Source of the DNA: Nitrospiraceae bacterium
GTDB taxonomy: Bacteria; Nitrospirota; Thermodesulfovibrionia; Thermodesulfovibrionales; UBA1546
Direction: 5' to 3'
Assembly (NCBI GenBank): GCA_021373015.1
Contig: JAJFTJ010000005.1
Coordinates: 161,072 to 225,071 of the forward strand
DNA length: 64,000 nucleotides
The notes under the pieces were generated by a model. The model had not been told where the DNA came from, made no database searches, and saw only the letters and a list, made by a program, of their open reading frames with translations. Position numbers and translations under genes: made by a program. Positions within the stretch are counted from its first letter, which is position 1. Each line of letters starts with the position of its first letter. Below, one piece after another: positions 35,570-44,038 of the stretch.

Positions 35570-37204
35570 TTATTTTTCAGACAAGGCTTTCTGGTATTCT
35601 TCCCAGAGTTTTTGCTTAGGTGTCCATTGCTCTATAAAGTTCCAAGGAAGGGTTTCCCTGATATCTTTATTTCTGAAAATATAAAAATCAGTATCAATTT
35701 TTGATTCAATGCATGATTTTTTCCAGTCATTTGTTTTTAACATTGATTCTAGTGTGTACGAAATTCTCCTGTCACCCATAGACAAAAGACCCTGCATATA
35801 TGCATATTTTTGTACATCATGCAATACCTTTACTCCCCATACTGGCAAGAGCAATTTTTTTATTGTTTTAATCTTTTGTTTTACGATATCTATTTTTTCC
35901 ATGGGATGCCATTGAAATGGCGTAAATGGTTTTGGCACAAAGGTGCTGATAGTCAGAGATATCTTCCCTGTTCTGGATAAAGACCGTATTTTTTTTACGA
36001 GCTCAATAATACCTTTTATGTCTTCGTCTGTTTCTGTAGGAAGACCTACCATGAAATAAAGCCTCATGTTTTCGATGCCTTGTTCCAGAATAAGTCTTGA
36101 TGTCTCGATTATATCTTCCTCAGTTATTTTTTTGTTTATTACCTTTCTAAGTCTTTCTGTCCCAGCTTCAGGTGCAATTGATATGCTTTTGTGATTTTTC
36201 AGATGTCTTAATAATTCAGCGCTCTTAGGATTCGCCCTTAATGATGTTATCGAAAAATCAACGCCATCTGTGCTCAACACCTCATTCACATAAGGATAAT
36301 CAGTCAAAGATGGACCTATAAGACCAACGCGTTTAGTGATCTCCATGGCTGAGTTTATTTCACTTTTTATTGTAGCGAGTTCTTTTTTGCGCGCAGGGCT
36401 GTAAATATGTCCAGCAACACAGAATCTGCATTGCCATGGGCAGCCTCTCATTGCCTCGATAAGATACATATTCGAGAACTCTGTATCAGGGGTTATGATT
36501 GACGGCCTGATTTTTTTTTCAGATATGTTCTCAATGTATCTTCTCTTTATTTTTTCAAAAGCGCCTGCAAAACATGTTCTTTTTGAAATGCCTTTTTCAT
36601 ATTCAACGCTGTAGAACTTTGGAACATAAATGCCTTCAATCCCAATGATATTTTTGAGTAAATCATTTTTTGAGGATGATTTTTTGTAAGCTTCTGTAAA
36701 TTCACTTAGCATCTCCTCAGCTTCTCCAATAAAACACACATCAAAAAAATCAGCCAGCGGTTCAGGGTTGAACGAGGCACAGACTCCTCCCAATATCACG
36801 AGAGGATGGCGCTCATTTCTGTCAGCGCTTCTAAGTGGAACATTCCCAAGTTCCAGAATCTTCAGAATGTTTGGATAATCATTCTCGAACGAGACTGAGA
36901 ATGCGATGATGTCAAATCTGTTCAGAGGCTTTAAAGACTCCATAGAAAAAAGCTCTGTTTCTGTTTTTGAATACTCTGTGATGTCTTTTTCGTCCGGAAG
37001 AAAAACCCTTTCGCATACAACATCTTTTCTTTCATTCAACAGAGTATATATTCCCTGAAATCCTAGATTGGACATTCCGATGTGATATGTGTTTGGAAAT
37101 GCAAGGCAGACATTTATTCTGCCTCCGGGATCTTTGTATACAGTGCCTTTTTCTTTTGAAAGGATTTCTCTTGTTTTTTCTATAAGTTTCCGGTTAATGC
37201 TCAT
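35570..37204 (-). CDS. B12-binding-domain radical SAM protein (TIGR03960-like N-terminal part)
   Basis: The start is set at the ATG 37204, which overlaps the stop of the upstream DUF3786 gene as ATGA; the longer frame to 37240 lies inside that gene. Residues 1-200 resemble the cobalamin-binding region (NVCLAFPNTYHIGMSNLGFQ, LGGVCASFNPEPLADFFDV). The radical SAM cluster motif CxxxCxxC is in AMRGCPWQCRFCVAG. SIAPEAGTERLRKVINKKIT and MRLYFMVGLPTETDEDI are typical of the YgiQ/TIGR03960 group. In that group a separate or fused TIGR03936 domain can follow; it is absent here. The substrate is unknown. RNA- or cell-envelope-directed methylation or C-C chemistry cannot be distinguished. Confidence 0.85.
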   Translation of the reverse strand: MSINRKLIEKTREILSKEKGTVYKDPGGRINVCLAFPNTYHIGMSNLGFQGIYTLLNERKDVVCERVFLPDEKDITEYSKTETELFSMESLKPLNRFDIIAFSVSFENDYPNILKILELGNVPLRSADRNERHPLVILGGVCASFNPEPLADFFDVCFIGEAEEMLSEFTEAYKKSSSKNDLLKNIIGIEGIYVPKFYSVEYEKGISKRTCFAGAFEKIKRRYIENISEKKIRPSIITPDTEFSNMYLIEAMRGCPWQCRFCVAGHIYSPARKKELATIKSEINSAMEITKRVGLIGPSLTDYPYVNEVLSTDGVDFSITSLRANPKSAELLRHLKNHKSISIAPEAGTERLRKVINKKITEEDIIETSRLILEQGIENMRLYFMVGLPTETDEDIKGIIELVKKIRSLSRTGKISLTISTFVPKPFTPFQWHPMEKIDIVKQKIKTIKKLLLPVWGVKVLHDVQKYAYMQGLLSMGDRRISYTLESMLKTNDWKKSCIESKIDTDFYIFRNKDIRETLPWNFIEQWTPKQKLWEEYQKALSEK

Positions 37205-37800
37205 AGCATTGCCAGTATATTCATCATTGCAAGCGACCATAAAATATCAATCGACAGATGATACTCGCATGAAGAATCAAAGAGCAGGTCTGCCCTTGCA
37301 GGGAATTCATCGTCATGAAGCCATAGAATTAATGTTATTGGTATTCTGGGAAGAGGCCTGAACTCAAAAGAAATATTCCCATAATTAAGTCTCCTGCCGC
37401 AAAGATTTTTTGCCTTAAGAGCAAAATTGTTTTTATCGTTGCCGTATTTTTCAGTAACTGCCTGAAGAGGAAGCACATGAGAACCTTTGAAAAAAATATC
37501 TCCACCCTTGAGATTTTCCGGTTTTATCTGTTTATTGGTCAAGGGAATGTCTTTTGCGTTTATGAGATAAAGCAGAACCGAGAGAATAAAAAAATAACCA
37601 TGTTTTTTAATAAATATTTCACCGCTATCATGTAGATTTTTTATAGTTCTGTTTTTTGGCGATATGCTGAATTCCATCCCGAATGAAGCAAGAATATAAT
37701 TTTCATTATCATGATCATGCAAAACACAGGCTCTTTTACATACGTCGTCTGGATTAAGCCTTGAGAGCTTTTCCCATGCTTTTTGTTCCCCTGAATTCAT
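37201..37800 (-). CDS. DUF3786 protein
   Basis: The 199-residue protein matches DUF3786, whose signature near the C terminus is RPLPRIPITLILWLHDDEFP followed by ARADLLFDSSCEYHLSIDIL. The N-terminal part includes YILASFGMEFSISPKNRTI. Family members are frequent in anaerobes near corrinoid or acetyl-CoA-pathway genes; here the partner is a radical SAM protein with a cobalamin-binding-like N terminus, translated in overlap (ATGA). That linkage suggests a corrinoid- or radical-SAM-related role, which is inference. A 22-base palindrome lies three bases upstream of the start codon. Confidence 0.8.
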   Translation of the reverse strand: MNSGEQKAWEKLSRLNPDDVCKRACVLHDHDNENYILASFGMEFSISPKNRTIKNLHDSGEIFIKKHGYFFILSVLLYLINAKDIPLTNKQIKPENLKGGDIFFKGSHVLPLQAVTEKYGNDKNNFALKAKNLCGRRLNYGNISFEFRPLPRIPITLILWLHDDEFPARADLLFDSSCEYHLSIDILWSLAMMNILAML

Positions 37801-37802
37801 AG

Positions 37803-37824
37803 CAATATTTTACAGAAAATATTG
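37803..37824. promoter_or_regulatory. perfect palindrome between divergent genes, operator candidate
   Basis: CAATATTTT and AAAATATTG flank ACAG, giving a perfect 9-bp inverted repeat directly next to the DUF3786 start codon and 52 bp before ytaF. It lacks a G+C-rich stem and so is not a good terminator. Confidence 0.4.
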
Positions 37825-37875
37825 TTTTAATGTATCTAAAATCTATAAAGTTTTATAAAATAATTCAGAGACAAA

Positions 37876-38532
37876 ATGGAAAACGTACATTTGTTTTCAA
37901 TTTTACTGCTTTCATTGTCAACAAGCCTTGATAATTTTGGGGTAGGGATTGCCTATGGCATGAGAGCAATCTGCATTCCGCTGGCAGCAAATCTTTTTAT
38001 TGCTGTTCTTAACAGCGGCGGGACATTTGTTTCAATGCTTATTGGCGAAAGAATATATCATTTCATGCAGCCATCCATCGCAGCTTATGTTGGCTCAGGA
38101 ATTTTTTTCATTGCAGGCTCATGGTTAATAATTAAATATATTCTTAAAAAACTAAATAATGCTGAACTTGATGCAGACATGATTTTCGAAAAAGCAGCTA
38201 TCCCTAGTAAATGCTCTCTTGGCAGAAAGATTGTGAAGCTCGACAAAAAATCTGTCATCCACCTTTACTGTAAAGGTAATACAAGCATTAAAGAAGGGTT
38301 TATCCTTGCTTTAGCATTGACATTCAGCAATCTTGTCACAGGAATAGGCGCAGGATTAATCGGCCTGAATCTCACTATTACAACACTTGGAGTTTTTCTG
38401 TTCAGCATTCTTGCTATCTCTTTTGGGATGAGAATAGGAGGGTATGCTGGAAGGAGATGGTTTAATGGGATATCAGATCCTCTTTCAGGAGTTTTGCTTG
38501 TGCTTATTGGGATTTGTGAGATAGTGATTTAA
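37876..38532 (+). CDS. YtaF/MntP-like integral membrane protein
   Basis: The 218-residue protein has the two-half, six-helix layout of the YtaF/MntP family. The N-terminal half starts LSLSTSLDNFGVGIAYGMR and the second half repeats it as LALALTFSNLVTGIGAGLIG. In Bacillus it was named for sporulation; MntP relatives export manganese. There is no sign of sporulation genes here, so a metal-export role is the safer guess. It lies opposite the DUF3786/radical SAM pair. Confidence 0.75.
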   Translation: MENVHLFSILLLSLSTSLDNFGVGIAYGMRAICIPLAANLFIAVLNSGGTFVSMLIGERIYHFMQPSIAAYVGSGIFFIAGSWLIIKYILKKLNNAELDADMIFEKAAIPSKCSLGRKIVKLDKKSVIHLYCKGNTSIKEGFILALALTFSNLVTGIGAGLIGLNLTITTLGVFLFSILAISFGMRIGGYAGRRWFNGISDPLSGVLLVLIGICEIVI

Positions 38533-38545
38533 AAAATTTTCCACC

Positions 38546-38574
38546 TTATCAAGTCTAATCTTTTGGAGTATAAT
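38546..38574 (+). promoter_or_regulatory. candidate sigma-70 promoter for the rhodanese selenoprotein gene
   Basis: TTATCA (38546-38551) and a perfect TATAAT (38569-38574) are separated by exactly 17 bases. The ribosome site GGGAGG (38613-38618) precedes the ATG at 38625 by six bases. Confidence 0.6.
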
Positions 38575-38624
38575 TTACTCAAAATACGGTTTATCAAAAA
38601 ATGTTTTCACATGGGAGGTAATTT

Positions 38625-38966
38625 ATGGAAATCACTAGAATAAGCATCGATACCCTGAAAGGCATGATAGACAAACAAGAGGCAGTTACAATACTTGATG
38701 TGCGCCAGCCAGCAGCATATTCTGGAAGCAATAAAAAGATAAAAGGGTCTGTTTATCTTGATCCAAACAATGAAGAAGGGATTAAGGATTTTTTAAAAGA
38801 TAGAGACAAGAACGCTCTTATTGTTGCCTACTGTTCTTGAAAAGAAGAACACACCAGTGCCCGTGTGGCAGGGATAATAATAGAGCAGGGTTTTAAAAAT
38901 GTGTTTGCGCTTCAAGGCGGTTGGGGCGCATGGATGAAAGCAGAATACCCAACAGAGATGAAGTGA
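38625..38966 (+). CDS. rhodanese-like protein, candidate selenoprotein (in-frame TGA at codon 72)
   Basis: Standard translation stops after 71 residues at the TGA 38838-38840. The same frame then continues for 41 codons to a TGA at 38964 and encodes KEEHTSARVAGIIIEQGFKN followed by VFALQGGWGAWMKAEYP, the conserved C-terminal half of a single-domain rhodanese. The N-terminal half has TILDVRQPAAY (the usual DVR) and IVAYCS. In this subfamily the active-site loop normally reads Y-C-x-C-x-x-E-x-T-S-A-R; the TGA replaces the second Cys exactly, while the presumed catalytic Cys70 is kept. A SECIS-like hairpin follows. The gene has its own promoter and strong ribosome site, which argues against decay. 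Rhodaneses move sulfur (or selenium) between thiols. A point mutation or sequencing error (TGT/TGC to TGA) is the alternative. Confidence 0.75.
38854..38873 (+). promoter_or_regulatory. SECIS-like hairpin after the in-frame TGA
   Basis: TGCC (38858-38861) pairs with GGCA (38867-38870) around the five-base loop CGTGT; CC (38854-38855) can pair with GG (38872-38873) below a small internal loop. The apical loop starts 22 bases after the TGA and has GU at positions 2-3, as bacterial SECIS elements do. A competing CACAC/GTGTG hairpin (38850-38867) is possible. Folding was done by eye. Confidence 0.45.
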
Positions 38967-39032
38967 ATAAATATTAAGATTGGTTGGGCGCTAAGGCATT
39001 ATTCAAAAACCCAAAACTCATAAGGAGGCAAT

Positions 39033-39836
39033 ATGAAGAAGATATTGATTCTGTTATTTGCGATTTCCTTTTTGTTAATTCTCACAGGTCTTGCTTTTGC
39101 AAAACCTGATATTGAGGGCAAAGAAGTAAGCTACAAAGACGGTGAAGTTGTGATGAAGGGCTACATTGCTTATGACAAAAATATCAAAGGCAAGAAGCCA
39201 GGGGTGCTGATCGTTCATGAATGGTGGGGACTTAATGAATTTTCTAAAAAACGCGCAAGAATGCTTGCTGAAATGGGATATACTGCGCTTGCCCTTGATA
39301 TGTACGGCAACGGCAAACAGTTAATGCATCCCGATGACGCTAAAAAATTCTCATCAGAGCTTTTTAAAAATTTTGATACTGCCAAATTACGCTTTAACTC
39401 GGCGCTCGAATTTCTCAAAAAACAGACAACAGTCAATTCTGAAAAGATCGCTGCAATCGGCTTTTGCTTTGGAGGAAGCATTGTTCTTAATATGGCAAGA
39501 GAAGGTATTGATCTGAAGGGAGTGGCTAGTTTTCATGGAGGGCTTGCTCCTGTAAAACCTGCACAAAAAGGGATTGTTAAAGCTAAAATCCTTGTGCTGC
39601 ATGGAGCAGACGACACATTTGCAACGAAAGAGCAGATTGAATCTTTCAAAAAAGAGATGAAGGATGCAGGAGTTAATTACAAATTTATCTCATATCCCGG
39701 AGCAATACATAGTTTCACCAATCCTGATGCTGATATGTACGCAAAGAAATTCAACATGAAGGTTGCATACAACGAGAATGCTGATAAAAAATCATGGAAA
39801 GAGCTGGAGAAATTTTTGAAAAGTATTTTTAAATAA
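39033..39836 (+). CDS. exported dienelactone hydrolase-family protein
   Basis: A signal peptide (ILILLFAISFLLILTGLAFA) precedes an alpha/beta hydrolase of the DLH family. Landmarks are GVLIVHEWWGLNEFSKKRAR, ALALDMYGNGKQ, the cysteine nucleophile elbow GFCFGGS, the Asp in LVLHGADDTFA and the His in YPGAIHSFTNPDAD. The substrate is unknown; most members act on small esters or lactones. A TAAGGAGG precedes the ATG. It lies 66 bp after the rhodanese on the same strand and may be co-transcribed with it. Confidence 0.9.
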   Translation: MKKILILLFAISFLLILTGLAFAKPDIEGKEVSYKDGEVVMKGYIAYDKNIKGKKPGVLIVHEWWGLNEFSKKRARMLAEMGYTALALDMYGNGKQLMHPDDAKKFSSELFKNFDTAKLRFNSALEFLKKQTTVNSEKIAAIGFCFGGSIVLNMAREGIDLKGVASFHGGLAPVKPAQKGIVKAKILVLHGADDTFATKEQIESFKKEMKDAGVNYKFISYPGAIHSFTNPDADMYAKKFNMKVAYNENADKKSWKELEKFLKSIFK

Positions 39837-39929
39837 AAATATAGAACAAATAAATCTCTCGAGCGCTGAAAATAGGGGATGTGTTGTTCATGCGCAATAA
39901 TTAGATAATTTTCGGACAGAAAAAGAAAT

Positions 39930-41225
39930 TCAGTTCACTCCTTCAATGTAATTCAGTTCCTTGTGAAAGGTCTCTTCCAGCATGTAAAGTGCAAGGAATG
40001 CGATAAGAATGCAGAAAACTCCAATAACGGCTCCGCCATAAAGAATTCCGAATTGTGTTTTTGCAATCTGAAACAGCAAAGTGATTGGGATAACAGTTCC
40101 GCGAATGAAATTAGGAACAGTTGATGCGACAGTTGCCCTGAGGTTTGTGCCGAACTGTTCAGCGGCAATTGTTATAAAAATTGCCCAGTAACCAACAGCA
40201 AATCCGATAAACAAACAGTTTAAATAAAAAGATGTTGCGTTTATTCCGCTTGACATAAAATAATTTGCTGTTGATATGCATGAAAAAATAAGGAATAGTA
40301 AGACGATTTTTTTCCTTGTCTTAAAATATTGGCTCAGGAATCCGCTCACAAAATCACCTAATACCAGCCCCATATAACAGTACATTACAGCTTCTCCTGA
40401 ATTAATAGTTTCCTTGATTGACAATGCCTTTGCAAATTCAGGAGAAAATGTGATGAGTATTCCGACACTAAACCATATAGGCAGTCCAATGAGTATTGAT
40501 TTCATGTATTTGAAAAACTGGGTTTTTCTTGTAAAAAGTTTAAAGAAATTGCCTTTGCTGATATTTCTTACTTCGATTTTTTTATACATGCCTGATTCGA
40601 ATACCCCGATTCTCATGATGAGGAGCAGCATGCCGAGTCCGCCGCCAATAAAATATGCAGCTCTCCAGTCGAAATATTTTGAAATAAAGTTGGCAAGGAT
40701 TGCGCCTGTTACTCCGACTGTTGCTACGATCATCGTCCCATAGCCGCGGGTTTGTTTAGACAGATTCTCCAGAACCAGAGTTACTCCTGCTCCAAGTTCT
40801 CCAGCGAGTCCTATGCCTGCTATAAAACGCCAAAGGGCATAGCTCTCAACTGAATTGACAAATCCATTGGCAATGTTCGCTATTGAATATATAAAAATTG
40901 AGCCAAAGAGTATTTTGACTCTTCCCTTTTTATCTCCGAGAACGCCCCACATAATTCCTCCGAGCATCATGCCTGCCATCTGCATGTTCAGAAGTAGCAC
41001 GCCTTTGTCCATAAGAGCTTGTCCCTCAATCCCAATTGATTTAAGACTCTGGATTCGAACGATGCTGAATAGGATAAGATCGTAGATATCCACAAAATAT
41101 CCAAGAGCAGCCACTATAACGGTAAAAGAAAAGATTTCCCTGACACCGGCTTTAGGTTTGCGGATTCGATCTAATATATTTCTTATTGTTCGAAATATTT
41201 TCATAATATCCAGAGATTGTATCAT
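39930..41225 (-). CDS. MFS transporter (metabolite:H+ symporter type)
   Basis: The 431-residue protein has twelve predicted membrane segments. The MFS loop 2-3 motif is MWGVLGDKKGRVKILFG, and WRFIAGIGLAGELGAGVTLV is typical of the sugar/aromatic-acid and metabolite:H+ symporter families (ProP/ShiA-like). The substrate cannot be inferred. Two ATGs (41225 and 41204) fit the N terminus, and neither has a strong ribosome site. It is transcribed alone between two plus-strand genes. Confidence 0.85.
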   Translation of the reverse strand: MIQSLDIMKIFRTIRNILDRIRKPKAGVREIFSFTVIVAALGYFVDIYDLILFSIVRIQSLKSIGIEGQALMDKGVLLLNMQMAGMMLGGIMWGVLGDKKGRVKILFGSIFIYSIANIANGFVNSVESYALWRFIAGIGLAGELGAGVTLVLENLSKQTRGYGTMIVATVGVTGAILANFISKYFDWRAAYFIGGGLGMLLLIMRIGVFESGMYKKIEVRNISKGNFFKLFTRKTQFFKYMKSILIGLPIWFSVGILITFSPEFAKALSIKETINSGEAVMYCYMGLVLGDFVSGFLSQYFKTRKKIVLLFLIFSCISTANYFMSSGINATSFYLNCLFIGFAVGYWAIFITIAAEQFGTNLRATVASTVPNFIRGTVIPITLLFQIAKTQFGILYGGAVIGVFCILIAFLALYMLEETFHKELNYIEGVN

Positions 41226-41278
41226 ACAAGATTAGTTGTTCAGAGACAACAATTTAAGATTTCATTTATTGTCAAGGT

Positions 41279-42955
41279 TTGATTAACTCTGATACAATAA
41301 AAAAGGAGGACAGAAAAATTCCATCAGTCTACGGAAATATCTCAGGATTAAAAACAAATTCTCTCCAATTACTTGAAAGAATTTACCGCCGCAGGATTCC
41401 GCATGACAAGGTCATTACTCCTGAGCTAGCAAGATATCTTACAGAGCTTTCAGCTGGCATTGGAAGACAGATCGGCATCTTAATAGCAAGGAACGGCCAG
41501 ATAACTCATGTTATTGCCGGAGATGCAAAAGAGATATTCATTCCTTCTCTTGAAGATTACAGCCTTGGAAGAAGTGCTTTAAGAGGCCTGCGTCTTGTCC
41601 ACACCCATTTAAACAACGAACCATTAAATCAGGACGACTTAACAGACCTTGTTCTTTTAAGACTCGATATCATTGCAGCCATAGGAGCAAAAAATGGTCT
41701 GCCTCATAGCATTTATACCGCGCACCTCATGCCGCAGGGTTCTGAAAAGAGCATAGAGGTTTCTGTTTCTGAAGATTTCCATAAGTTTGATCTTGATTTT
41801 ATGTATTTTGTCGAGTCTCTTGAAAAAGAGATGGAGAGGAAACGGGTCTTTAATCAAAAAGATAAACGCGAAAAAGCGATATTGATTAGTGTGTCTCTAA
41901 AGCCCAAACACGAGCAGGAAGATTCAATAGAAGAACTCAAAGAGCTTGCAGAATCAACTGACGTGCTTGCGCTTGATACAGTCATTCAAAGACCAAAAGA
42001 AATAAATCCAAAGTATTTGATGGGTGAGGGGAAGCTAAAGGATGTTGTCATAAATGCTCTTAACAAAGGCGCATCACTTCTTATATTTGATCAGGATCTG
42101 AGTCCTTCACAGGTAAGAGAGATTGGCGGATTGACCGAGTTAAAGGTAATAGACCGCTCTCAGTTGATCCTTGATATATTTTCGAGGCGCGCTCATAGCA
42201 GGGACGGCAAAGTTCAAGTTGAGCTTGCACAACTCAAATACAGGCTGCCAAGACTCACAGGCAAGGGAACAGCAATGTCACGTCTCATGGGCGGCATTGG
42301 CGGAAGAGGTCCGGGTGAGATGAAGCTCGAGATTGACAGAAGGCGTGTGAGGGACAGGATTATTCTTCTTGAAAAAGAACTTAAATCATTGAGCGAGGCA
42401 AGAAGGCAGAGAAAACACAGGAGAGTTGAAAGGAAAGTGCCGATTGTCTCTATAATCGGCTATACGAATGCAGGGAAATCAACTCTTCTTAATTCGCTCA
42501 CCAAGAGCGATGTGTTTGTTGAATCAAAGATGTTTGCAACGCTCGATACAGCAAGCAGGCGCTTAAGATTCCCAAGGGAAAGAGAGATAATCATCACAGA
42601 CACTGTTGGTTTTATAAGAGACCTTCCTAAGGATTTGATGGCGGCTTTCAGAACAACTCTTGAAGAACTTCAAGATGCTGACCTGCTTCTGCATTTAGTT
42701 GATATATCCAATCCTAGATTTGAGCAGCAGATAATTTCCGTAGAGAATATTTTAAAAGAATTGAATTTATCAGAAAAAAAGAAGATTATGGTTTTTAATA
42801 AGATAGACAAGATTTCACTTAGTGAAGCGCAGGGCATAGCAAACCGTTACAATGCCATTGCAATATCCGCTATAAATCAACAAACATTTAAAATACTTCT
42901 CGATGTAATAGAAAAAAACATATGGGATGAAAAAGAATCAGTCTTGCAGGTATAA
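41279..42955 (+). CDS. hflX: ribosome-associated GTPase HflX
   Basis: HflX is a GTPase that splits stalled or hibernating 70S ribosomes. The N-terminal HflX domain begins VYGNISGLKTNSLQLLERIY; the middle has LMGEGKLKDVV and SRLMGGIGGRGPGEMKLEID. The G domain follows with G1 GYTNAGKST (residues 394-402), G3 DTVGFIRDLP and G4 NKID. No ATG exists before the conserved region. The TTG at 41279 opens the listed frame, but a strong AGGAGG (41304-41309) lies inside it and points eight bases on to an in-frame ATT at 41318, so AUU initiation is possible. The radical-SAM/haem genes follow in the same direction. Confidence 0.94.
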   Translation: MINSDTIKKEDRKIPSVYGNISGLKTNSLQLLERIYRRRIPHDKVITPELARYLTELSAGIGRQIGILIARNGQITHVIAGDAKEIFIPSLEDYSLGRSALRGLRLVHTHLNNEPLNQDDLTDLVLLRLDIIAAIGAKNGLPHSIYTAHLMPQGSEKSIEVSVSEDFHKFDLDFMYFVESLEKEMERKRVFNQKDKREKAILISVSLKPKHEQEDSIEELKELAESTDVLALDTVIQRPKEINPKYLMGEGKLKDVVINALNKGASLLIFDQDLSPSQVREIGGLTELKVIDRSQLILDIFSRRAHSRDGKVQVELAQLKYRLPRLTGKGTAMSRLMGGIGGRGPGEMKLEIDRRRVRDRIILLEKELKSLSEARRQRKHRRVERKVPIVSIIGYTNAGKSTLLNSLTKSDVFVESKMFATLDTASRRLRFPREREIIITDTVGFIRDLPKDLMAAFRTTLEELQDADLLLHLVDISNPRFEQQIISVENILKELNLSEKKKIMVFNKIDKISLSEAQGIANRYNAIAISAINQQTFKILLDVIEKNIWDEKESVLQV

Positions 42956-42964
42956 TATTGAACT

Positions 42965-44038
42965 ATGGAATTTGCGCCTAAATGGATAGCATGGGAAATA
43001 ACACGCAGATGTAATCTCCGCTGTGTTCACTGCCGCTCATCTTCTGAAATGGAAGTAAAAGACCATCCTGATTTTTCTAAAGACGAGGCATTCAGGATAC
43101 TGGATGACATTTCGAGTTATGCAAAGCCTGTCATCGTGCTTTCAGGCGGCGAACCATTAGTAAGAAAAGATGTCTTTGAAATAGCAAGATACGGCACTGC
43201 TAAGGGACTCAGGATGTGTCTTGCAACTAATGGCGTTCTCGTTGATGATGCGATATGCGAGAACATAAAGGCATCAGGCATAAGAATAGTTTCTCTCAGC
43301 CTCGACGGCTCTGATGAGAAGGTTCATGATGATTTCAGGAGCCAAAAAGGAGCTTTTCAAAGCACGATCAATGCTGCAAGGCTTTTTAAAAAACATGGAA
43401 TAGAATTTATTATAAATTCATCTTTTACAAAGAGAAATCAGGAAGAGATACTCAAGGTTTACAGGCTCGCAAAAAAGCTCGGAGCAACAGCATGGTATAT
43501 GTTCATGATAGTTCCGACTGGAAGAGGCGAGGAAATAATGAGCGAACTTATATCAAAAGAAGAGTATGAAGAAATACTTGACTGGCATTATCAGATGGAA
43601 AAAGATGAGAAGGACATGCTGGTAAGGCCTACGTGCGCACCTCATTATTACAGGGTGATATTACAGAAATCAAAAGAAAAAGGCGTAAAATTCGAGAAGA
43701 GGACATTGAAATTCTCCACAGGCGGAGCCAAAGGCTGCATTGCCGGACAGTTGATATGTCTGATAGATGTTGACGGGAATGTTCTTCCTTGCAGTTATTT
43801 CCCGAAATCAGCAGGAAATATACATGAAAAATCATTCAAAGACATATGGGAAAACTCTGAACTCTTCAATGACCTGCGCGATTTTAAAAAATACAAGGGC
43901 AAATGCGGTTCATGCGAATATATAAGTGTATGCGGAGGATGCAGGGCAAGGGCTTATGCTGTTACAGGGGATTATCTTGATGAAGAACCATTCTGCAGTT
44001 ATATGCCAATAAAAATAAAGAAAAGGAAGGAAAAATGA
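42965..44038 (+). CDS. radical SAM/SPASM protein of the AhbC/AhbD/NirJ type
   Basis: The radical SAM cluster motif CxxxCxxC is in [14 protein letters not shown], the SAM-binding GGE in [11 protein letters not shown], and a C-terminal SPASM-like cluster region has [20 protein letters not shown] and [20 protein letters not shown]. This layout is that of enzymes that modify haem precursors (AhbC and AhbD of the sirohaem route, NirJ of haem d1). The gene overlaps hemE by ATGA and precedes hemH and hemY, so a haem-related role is well supported. Which reaction it does is open, since the neighbours encode the protoporphyrin route. Confidence 0.82.
   Translation: MEFAPKWIAWEITRRCNLRCVHCRSSSEMEVKDHPDFSKDEAFRILDDISSYAKPVIVLSGGEPLVRKDVFEIARYGTAKGLRMCLATNGVLVDDAICENIKASGIRIVSLSLDGSDEKVHDDFRSQKGAFQSTINAARLFKKHGIEFIINSSFTKRNQEEILKVYRLAKKLGATAWYMFMIVPTGRGEEIMSELISKEEYEEILDWHYQMEKDEKDMLVRPTCAPHYYRVILQKSKEKGVKFEKRTLKFSTGGAKGCIAGQLICLIDVDGNVLPCSYFPKSAGNIHEKSFKDIWENSELFNDLRDFKKYKGKCGSCEYISVCGGCRARAYAVTGDYLDEEPFCSYMPIKIKKRKEK

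Noticed and set aside
38838..38840. TGA read as Trp or Gly genome-wide (alternative code)
   Set aside because: TGA serves as an ordinary stop for many complete genes here, for example msrP-independent cases such as the 42965 gene, ubiX-coupled udg and the DUF3786 gene, and the rest of the window has no other family-conserved frame with internal TGA.
38625..38840. 71-residue stand-alone truncated rhodanese
   Set aside because: The frame after the TGA continues with conserved rhodanese sequence and no other substitutions break it, so the stub is not the natural product.
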